The notes beneath the pieces are model-generated. The model had not been told where the DNA came from, searched no databases, and saw nothing but the letters and a program-made list of their open reading frames with translations. The position numbers were made by a program, and so were the translations under genes. DNA of 9,871 nucleotides, taken from positions 1-9,871 of the forward strand of contig JACQYU010000074.1 in the NCBI GenBank assembly GCA_016208065.1. The letters are read 5' to 3'. This stretch comes from Candidatus Falkowiibacteriota bacterium. Lineage in GTDB: Bacteria > Patescibacteriota > Patescibacteriia > Patescibacteriales > GWC2-42-12. Positions 4,741-9,871 of the stretch are shown here, one piece after another; within the stretch, counting starts at the first letter, position 1; every line of letters begins with the position of its first letter.

Positions 4741-6102
4741 TTATTTTTTTAAGTTTTTTAATTTTTTATAAAGTTCTAAATATTCTTTAGCCGATTTGTC
4801 CCATGAAAAATTTTGTTTTATGCCGTTCAATCTTAATTTTTGCCAAGCTTTCGGCTTTTCATAATAAATTTTTAAAGCCAGCTTCAATGCTTTATAAAAT
4901 TTTAGAGAGCCAAAATTTTTAAAAGTAAAGCCAACTCTATTGTTTACCGTATCGGCTAAGCCGCCGGTTAGCCTGGCTATCGGGACAGAGCCGTAGCGCA
5001 TGGCAATCATTTGTGTTAAACCGCAGGGCTCGAAGAGTGATAACGCCAAAAAAATATCCGAGGCAGCGTAAATTTTATGCGCCAGCTTTTCGTCAAATTT
5101 AATCAGGACTTTAAATTTATTCGGATATTTTCCGGCTAGATTCAATAAAGCTTTTTCATAATATTCTTCCCCGGTTCCTAAAAAAACAAATTGGCAATTT
5201 AATTTGGAAAATTTTTCAGTAATTAATTCAATTCCTTTTTGCCGGACGAATCTAGTAATTAAACCAACCAAGGCCGTTTTTTCATTTTTAAATAAGCCGA
5301 GCTGGCATTGTAGCGCCGTTTTATTGGCCAATTTTTTTTCTAAGGTTTCGGCCGAGTAATTGAATTTTATTAATTTATCGTTTGTCGGGTTAAAAAAATC
5401 AATATCAATGCCGTTTAAAATTCCATAAAGCTGTTTTCTTCGTTTGGCTAGAATATTTTCCAGCCCCGCGCCATATTCTTTAGTCAAAATTTCTTTGGCG
5501 TAGGTCGGGCTAACCGTATTAATTAAGTCAGCATTTAATATGCCTTCGGCCATATAATTTTTTGAGTCAGTTAAGCCTTGATTGGCTAAATTATGGATAG
5601 TATAAAGAGTTTTTGTTTGTTTGAAAAATCGGTCATCTTTATAGTCATTTTTTAAAAGCGCCGCGGTTGCCGCCGTATGCCAGTCGTTTAAGTGGACAAC
5701 ATCGGGCAAAAAGTTTATCGCTTTCATGCTTTCTAGGATTGCCAGCGAAAAGAAAGAAAATCTTTCCGTATCTTTAGGCTCGCCGCCCGCCCCTAAGGAA
5801 TAAATTTTTTTGTTTTTAAAAAAATTATGTTCAATTAAATAAATCGGCACGGTTGAGTCGGGCAAAACCGTTTGCCAGAGGTTTATTAAAGCATGCCCGG
5901 TTTTAATGTTTTGCTTGATTAATTTTATTTTATATTTATTTCTATCTATAACGCCATAAAAAGGCGCGATAAGGCGCGCGTCCAATTTTAATTTCACCAA
6001 AGCTTTTGGCAGGGCGCCGGCAACATCGCCTAGCCCGCCGACTTTAGCGATCGGCGCAATTTCAGCCGCGGCGATTAAAATTTTAAGATTATTATTTTTC
6101 AT
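4741..6102 (-). CDS. glgA: Glycogen/starch synthase, GT5 family
   Basis: Elongates an alpha-1,4-glucan from ADP- or UDP-glucose; cytoplasmic. 453 residues, close to the usual ~475. Two GT-B lobes are visible. The N-terminal lobe has the KVGGLGDVAGALP donor-binding loop (20-32, Lys20), VVHLNDWHTA (135-144), TIHNLANQG (168-176), NTVSPTYAKEI (195-205) and GILNGID (227-233). The C-terminal lobe has TRFVRQKG (283-290), FLGTGEEYYE (307-316) and FEPCGLTQMIAMRYGSVP (357-374), whose Glu358 matches the conserved catalytic-site glutamate, then TGGLADTV (379-386). Two small departures: ALSLFEPCG where the family usually has PSRFEPCG, and NNRVGF where TGF is usual. ATG at 6100-6102 overlaps the methyltransferase end by 11 bases and lacks a Shine-Dalgarno site, so translation is probably coupled. 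It is the last gene of the operon; no hairpin terminator follows. Confidence 0.93.
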   Translation of the reverse strand: MKNNNLKILIAAAEIAPIAKVGGLGDVAGALPKALVKLKLDARLIAPFYGVIDRNKYKIKLIKQNIKTGHALINLWQTVLPDSTVPIYLIEHNFFKNKKIYSLGAGGEPKDTERFSFFSLAILESMKAINFLPDVVHLNDWHTAATAALLKNDYKDDRFFKQTKTLYTIHNLANQGLTDSKNYMAEGILNADLINTVSPTYAKEILTKEYGAGLENILAKRRKQLYGILNGIDIDFFNPTNDKLIKFNYSAETLEKKLANKTALQCQLGLFKNEKTALVGLITRFVRQKGIELITEKFSKLNCQFVFLGTGEEYYEKALLNLAGKYPNKFKVLIKFDEKLAHKIYAASDIFLALSLFEPCGLTQMIAMRYGSVPIARLTGGLADTVNNRVGFTFKNFGSLKFYKALKLALKIYYEKPKAWQKLRLNGIKQNFSWDKSAKEYLELYKKLKNLKK

Positions 6103-6679
6103 GTTTTTTAAATATCATTAAATTTTTTGTCAGCCACCAGATGATTTTTTTCTTTTTCATTTCCCGCTTAATTTTTTTGGTCAGCTCTTTGTCCAGCTTA
6201 AAATTTTTTTGTCCAAATAGCTTTTGCCAATATTCTGGCGGCTGTTCGTTAATGTGCCCGATGCTTAAGGGGCCTTGGCCGGGCGTGGCGGCCGTACAGA
6301 TTATGGTTGAAGACAGGCCGGTTAATGTGCTGATTAAGGTTTGGGCGCAATTTTTTTCTAGATGCTCGGCCACTTCCAGACAAAGGCATAAATCAAATTT
6401 ACTGCTTAATTTAAGCGGTCGGCACAGGTCATGCAATTTTATTTTGTCTCCCGCCAATGAGCCGATGATTGCGGCGGGCGAGCCGTCAAAACCGATAATT
6501 TTAATATTGTTAGCTTTAAATTCAGCCAGATAAACTCCGATGCCACAGCCAATATCAATGACTGATTTTGGCCAAAAATGCTTAATTAATATGGCCGTAA
6601 ATTCTTTGGCTGAGGAATTTTCAAGTTTAAGCGCGCTATTAAAAAATTTTTGGTCGTAAATTTTAATATTTACCGCCAT
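6092..6679 (-). CDS. SAM-dependent methyltransferase, class I
   Basis: A 195-residue Rossmann-fold methyltransferase. Motif I VIDIGCGIG (40-48) binds S-adenosylmethionine, GFDGSP (63-68) carries the acidic residue at the end of strand 2, and FDLCLCLEVAEHL (95-107) is the motif IV/post-II region typical of the Methyltransf_11/23 group. GHINEQPPEYW (141-151) follows. In this group such Gly-His-Ile segments are common in sugar- and small-molecule O-methyltransferases, but the substrate cannot be read from sequence. The C-terminal 30 residues are strongly basic (KREMKKKKIIWWLTKN) and could bind a membrane surface or nucleic acid. It starts 5 bases after the PHP gene and runs 11 bases into glgA. 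Its place between glycan enzymes favours a sugar substrate (inference). Confidence 0.85.
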   Translation of the reverse strand: MAVNIKIYDQKFFNSALKLENSSAKEFTAILIKHFWPKSVIDIGCGIGVYLAEFKANNIKIIGFDGSPAAIIGSLAGDKIKLHDLCRPLKLSSKFDLCLCLEVAEHLEKNCAQTLISTLTGLSSTIICTAATPGQGPLSIGHINEQPPEYWQKLFGQKNFKLDKELTKKIKREMKKKKIIWWLTKNLMIFKKHEK

Positions 6680-6684
6680 AAGGG

Positions 6685-7548
6685 TTAACCGATTATTTTT
6701 TTAATGCCGGTTAAATAATTCGAATCAATTTTAAAATAATCGCAAGAACTCTTTAGGCTGGCCGTTGTTAGTTCAAAACGATGAAAATCAGAGCCGCCGG
6801 TCATAATTAACTTATGCTTTTTAGCTAAGCGCTGAAGCTGCATAATCACGCTTAAAGAATGGTGCGGCGAGACAACTTCCATGCCGTCTAAGCCAAGCGC
6901 CTTGATGTTGGCAATGAATCTTTTGTCCAGGCAGCCATGTTTTACCGGGTGGTTTAGAATTAATTGTCCGCCGATTTTTTTTCTTAATTTTAAGATTTGT
7001 TTTAGCTCGATGTAGCTTTCGCTTATTTTAACAAAGGCCTGGTTTTTAAAAATTTTAATTAATATTTCATCTTGGCTGGGGTTGGTTATTTTTAATTTTT
7101 TGATAATTATTTTTTTGTTGGCCGGTATTTTATAAATATAATCAATTAGGCGGTTAAGCGGAATATAGCGGTTAAATTTATTTAATAGCCGATTTTCATT
7201 TATTTTAAAACCGCGTTGTTTTAATTTTGCCAAAGCGTTTTTTATCTGCCGGCGGCGCCTAGCCTGGCTAGCCCGTAAAAGATTATGCAAATCTGGGTTG
7301 CGTTTATCAAAATTATACCACAAAAGATTAAATTTTTTATGGCCGAGTTTTGCGTAAAGCTCAACGCTTGAAACGGTTTTTATTTTTTTATTTAGACAAG
7401 CCAGTTTAAATTCATTAAGTCCGGCGATAGTATTATGGTCGGTTAGGGCGGCGACCTTTACTTTATTGGCCGACAAAAAATCAGCCAGTTGGCCGGGGGT
7501 TAAGTAGCCGTCGGAATAAGTTGAATGAACTTGCAGATCAATTAGCAT
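6685..7548 (-). CDS. PHP-domain metal-dependent hydrolase, TrpH/YciV (RNase AM)-like
   Basis: PHP-domain proteins are metal-dependent phosphoesterases. The motifs appear in order: DLQVHSTYSDG (4-14), LTDHNT (35-40), SSVELYA (60-66), ILNHPVKHG (197-205), DGMEVVSPHH (221-230) and MTGGSDFH (249-256). Length (287) and the ~100-residue helical insertion after residue 75, with the LRASQARRRRQI stretch (91-102), fit the TrpH/YciV group, where E. coli RNase AM (YciV) is a 5'-3' exoribonuclease and relatives remove phosphates from nucleotide 3',5'-bisphosphates. The first metal ligand is unusual: the family has HxH, here it is QVH (Gln6 in place of His). ATG at 7546-7548 is 4 bases after the kinase stop; no Shine-Dalgarno site is seen. 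In this operon a role as a sugar phosphatase is possible, but a general RNA/nucleotide role is as likely. Confidence 0.85.
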   Translation of the reverse strand: MLIDLQVHSTYSDGYLTPGQLADFLSANKVKVAALTDHNTIAGLNEFKLACLNKKIKTVSSVELYAKLGHKKFNLLWYNFDKRNPDLHNLLRASQARRRRQIKNALAKLKQRGFKINENRLLNKFNRYIPLNRLIDYIYKIPANKKIIIKKLKITNPSQDEILIKIFKNQAFVKISESYIELKQILKLRKKIGGQLILNHPVKHGCLDKRFIANIKALGLDGMEVVSPHHSLSVIMQLQRLAKKHKLIMTGGSDFHRFELTTASLKSSCDYFKIDSNYLTGIKKIIG

Positions 7549-7552
7549 AATT

Positions 7553-8590
7553 CTAGATAGTTATATTTAATTTTAAATTTTGGCTTATTTTTATTAAAAG
7601 GCCATGTGCCCGCTCCGGTTCAGCCTTGTCTTTTAAGAGGAAAAAGATAGCGGTGCGCAAAGCGGTCCAATTATAGTAATTATTAATTCTTTTTCGCAGA
7701 TTATCGCCTAAGGTTATTTTGGCGTTTTTAAAATAACTGTTTAAGAAAAGTTGCTTGATTTTTTCTACTTGAAGCCGATCATCGATTTTACGAAGCATCA
7801 TAAATTCCAGTTGCTGTAAAAAAGTTCCTAGGTCGCGGGCGTAATCAGCTAAACAAATATCAGTAAAATCTATGACGCCGATTTTATTTTTATCAATGAT
7901 AATAATATTTTCCGGATGGGCGTCGCCATGGATTAGCCAACGTTGTCCGGTTGAGGCGAAAAAATCTTTTTCCTCTTGGTTTATTTTTTCATAAGCCTGA
8001 CGGCAAATTTCAAAATAGCGCGGTTCTTGGCCTTTAATTTTGGCTAAAGCGTGAGCCATGCCCGGGATTATGGTTTCTATTAAGCTATTTACAGGGTTAA
8101 AGTTTTTTGCCGCTTCGGCAGTAGCGCTTAAATGGTGTAATTTAGCAAACCAGGCGGCCGCTTTGGCCGCAACGGCTTCTATGGTAGCTACGTCTTTTCG
8201 ACGTATATACTGATAAAGATTTTGGCCGTTGATTCCTTGATAAAAAAAAGCGTTAAAATCAGGCAAATAAAAAAGCGGCCTGAGTATGGTTAGATTTCCT
8301 TTGTTAAAGCCGTTTTGCCAAAGAAAAGTTAAGGCTTCAAAAGAGTTAAGGCGCGGCTCGTCGCTATGGGCCGTGCAGTAAATTGGCAAAGTTTCAAATT
8401 TTTTATCCGAATTAATAAAAGTTGTTTGGTATTCAATCACCACATGATAAGTGGAAATCCAGATATTGTCTTTAATTAAATGAGTTTTGATTTGTTTGAT
8501 GTCGGAAAATTCCGGATATTTTGGCAAAATTTCTTTTTTAAATAAATCCAAAACGATTTTTTCATCTAGCAAATTATTAATTTTATTCAT
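7553..8590 (-). CDS. Aminoglycoside phosphotransferase/choline kinase-fold small-molecule kinase
   Basis: A 345-residue protein with the kinase-like APH fold. WLIHGDAHPENIIII (218-232) is the Brenner-type catalytic loop, with Asp223 as the likely base and Asn228 binding metal. VIDFTDICLADYARDLGTFL (239-258) is the metal-binding IDF-D segment with the helix that follows. The N-lobe is less conserved. Family members phosphorylate sugars (maltokinase, fructosamine), choline, homoserine, methylthioribose or antibiotics; nothing in the sequence fixes the substrate. It lies 1 base after the GH57 gene and 4 before the PHP gene, within a glycan operon, so a sugar kinase role is my preferred guess. 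There is no sign of an antibiotic-resistance gene or mobile element. Start ATG at 8588-8590 has no Shine-Dalgarno site and sits in TAA-T-ATG, pointing to coupled translation. Confidence 0.8.
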   Translation of the reverse strand: MNKINNLLDEKIVLDLFKKEILPKYPEFSDIKQIKTHLIKDNIWISTYHVVIEYQTTFINSDKKFETLPIYCTAHSDEPRLNSFEALTFLWQNGFNKGNLTILRPLFYLPDFNAFFYQGINGQNLYQYIRRKDVATIEAVAAKAAAWFAKLHHLSATAEAAKNFNPVNSLIETIIPGMAHALAKIKGQEPRYFEICRQAYEKINQEEKDFFASTGQRWLIHGDAHPENIIIIDKNKIGVIDFTDICLADYARDLGTFLQQLEFMMLRKIDDRLQVEKIKQLFLNSYFKNAKITLGDNLRKRINNYYNWTALRTAIFFLLKDKAEPERAHGLLIKISQNLKLNITI

Positions 8591-8591
8591 A

Positions 8592-9773
8592 TTATTTTAG
8601 CCAATAATAACGCCAATGCCTGCGCCAAATTAATTGTTTTATTTTTATGTATAATTTTTCCGCCTTAATCTTAGCTTGTCTTGTTTTAGGGTTGGCTAAA
8701 GCGCGAACGCTTTTAATTAATTCGTTGGCGCCTTTTTCTATTTCGTCGGGATTCCAGGCAAGCGGGCCGTAAAGCCTAAAGTCGTGGGCGCTGGCCCACC
8801 AAAAAGTGCAGCTGGCCAGGCCTCTGTCCAGGTGCAGTCTTGACCAAAAATAATTTTGATCTTTTGGATATTTATTAATATTAGCGATAGCGGCGGCGGT
8901 TAATTGCCAGAGCAGGCCTTGAATTTTATTTTTTTTGTCATGCCAAAGAAAATAAGGCAAATTATTTTTTAATTCTTTTTCAGTTGATTCCCAAGATGAA
9001 GCGCGCAGGGCAATTTTTTTAGGTTTGTTCAAACCGGCCAGATACTCGCTGGCCGTTAAAGTTTCAATTTCCGGACGTTTCAATAATTTTTCAAAAGCAT
9101 AGCTGAAATCTTTATGCCTTAAGCCGTAAAGCTCGGCATCAGTCGTTGTAATAATTATTTTTTCTTTTGCTTCACTGATTAATTTAAAAATTACCTGTGG
9201 CGCGTATTTTTTTGAATTCCGCCTTTGGCGAAAAAGTATTTTTAAATCGGAATTTTTATCAATATAAAGGCGGGAGCTATCAAGCGAATTTGATTTTAAA
9301 TCGGCGCTGATTTCGTCAAGCATGATCCAATTATATTCTAATTTTTTTATTATTTTAGCCGCTTTAATTCCATAAGCCGCTTCGGGTATAAAAAAACCTT
9401 GGGCTTTGAATTTTTCGCCGAAATATTTTTTTAGAATTTCCTCATTAATTTTAATCTGCCTGATAATTTCCGCGTCAGGCAGAAGGGCAAGCAAAGGATG
9501 AAAAGCGGCTGAACCGGTTAATTCTACTTGGCCGTCGGCTAGCATTTTTTTTAAATCGCTAATCAATTCTCTATAACCTAAAATTTCCAACCTGTCTAAA
9601 AGGCAGCCGGTTATATTAAGAGTAAATTTAATTTGCGGATTGCGTTTTAAGGCGCTAATTATTCTTTTATAGCTTTTTTCAACCGCTTCAATAATAGTTT
9701 CATTATCGGCGGTTGGCGGCTGGTAAAAGTGAAGTAAATTAATCCAAATAATTTTATTTTTTTGCGCTAACAT
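8592..9773 (-). CDS. Glycoside hydrolase family 57 protein
   Basis: GH57 enzymes act on alpha-glucans: amylases, 4-alpha-glucanotransferases and branching enzymes. All five family motifs can be traced: LHFYQPP (14-20), VELTGSAAFHP (83-93), GFFIPEAAYG with the likely nucleophile Glu131 (126-135), TTDAELYG with the likely acid/base Asp212 (210-217), and SCTFWWAS (321-328). At 393 residues it is close to a minimal GH57 catalytic barrel plus helical domain; branching enzymes are usually over 500. No signal peptide or membrane segment, so it is predicted cytoplasmic. Together with glgA in the same operon a transferase or branching role is plausible, but hydrolysis cannot be excluded. ATG at 9771-9773 follows the upstream stop by 1 base, with no Shine-Dalgarno site. 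Confidence 0.88.
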   Translation of the reverse strand: MLAQKNKIIWINLLHFYQPPTADNETIIEAVEKSYKRIISALKRNPQIKFTLNITGCLLDRLEILGYRELISDLKKMLADGQVELTGSAAFHPLLALLPDAEIIRQIKINEEILKKYFGEKFKAQGFFIPEAAYGIKAAKIIKKLEYNWIMLDEISADLKSNSLDSSRLYIDKNSDLKILFRQRRNSKKYAPQVIFKLISEAKEKIIITTTDAELYGLRHKDFSYAFEKLLKRPEIETLTASEYLAGLNKPKKIALRASSWESTEKELKNNLPYFLWHDKKNKIQGLLWQLTAAAIANINKYPKDQNYFWSRLHLDRGLASCTFWWASAHDFRLYGPLAWNPDEIEKGANELIKSVRALANPKTRQAKIKAEKLYIKIKQLIWRRHWRYYWLK

Positions 9774-9774
9774 A

Positions 9775-9871
9775 TTATTTATTGCTTTTTAAGGCTTTTC
9801 TATATAAGGCAACATATTTTTTAGCCGGTATTTCCCAGCTATTTGATTCCCGCATTACTCGGATTATTAAT
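9775..9871 (-). CDS. Glycosyltransferase C-terminus (partial, runs off the window)
   Basis: The last 31 codons of a gene are visible, ending in TAA at 9775-9777. The peptide contains NSWEIPAKKYVALYRKAL, which matches the usual end of GT4/GT5 glycosyltransferases (Trp-x-x-x-Ala-x-x-Tyr-x-x-Leu-Tyr); glgA in this window ends similarly (FSWDKSAKEYLELYKKL). It sits 1 base ahead of the GH57 gene, in the same operon. The exact family cannot be settled from this fragment. Confidence 0.6.
   Translation of the reverse strand, partial: LIIRVMRESNSWEIPAKKYVALYRKALKSNK

Noticed and set aside
7553..8590. Antibiotic resistance gene (aminoglycoside phosphotransferase)
   Set aside because: Only the general APH fold is present, within a glycan operon and with no mobile element; the fold covers many metabolic kinases.
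1..9871. CRISPR array, tRNA, rRNA, prophage or defence system
   Set aside because: No regularly spaced repeats, no tRNA-like cloverleaf, no rRNA segments and no nuclease, toxin or phage genes were recognised on either strand.

Overview
The window is AT-rich (the genes are built largely from A/T-ending codons). Apart from the first ~120 bases, every gene I can support lies on the minus strand, so transcription runs from high to low coordinates. The gene set (a YifB/ComM-type Mg-chelatase ATPase, a short SMC, a compact operon of sugar-handling enzymes) and the style (very short intergenic gaps, few Shine-Dalgarno sites, KKK/NNI-rich proteins) suggest a small-genome uncultured bacterium, most likely a Patescibacteria/CPR member. 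That placement is inference from gene style; there is no rRNA or other marker here.

Layout. 1-~118: a GC-rich stretch that reads as part of a plus-strand gene from a GC-rich genome and cuts into the 3' end of yifB, probably a chimeric join. 100-1252: a yifB/comM remnant with N-terminal loss, an in-frame stop and a missing C-terminus. 1267-1363: a GC-rich inverted repeat, a promoter and the smc terminator. 1385-3986: smc, interrupted by a single frame change near 2495-2503. 3997-4302: smc promoter, a leader hairpin, a strong bidirectional terminator and a non-coding stretch with a large stem-loop. 4303-4677: a small one-helix membrane protein with its own strong promoter and an apparent AUA start. 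4741-9871: a tightly packed operon that reads, in transcription order, glycosyltransferase C-terminus (partial), GH57 glycoside hydrolase, APH/choline-kinase-fold kinase, PHP-domain hydrolase, class I methyltransferase, GlgA-type glycogen synthase.

The operon is the biologically coherent part. A GT5 synthase, a GH57 enzyme, a second glycosyltransferase, a methyltransferase and a kinase packed with gaps of 1-5 nt or a short overlap point to synthesis and modification of an alpha-glucan. The combination recalls the mycobacterial methylglucose lipopolysaccharide genes (GH57 enzyme, alpha-glucosyltransferase and methyltransferase side by side), but this is an analogy, not a demonstrated pathway.

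The left 4 kb carries several lesions in genes that are normally well conserved (yifB deletion, stop and truncation; smc frame change; LSGCE in place of the ABC signature LSGGE). These may be true decay or errors in one metagenomic assembly; read mapping would separate the two. I found no CRISPR array, tRNA, rRNA or complete insertion sequence.
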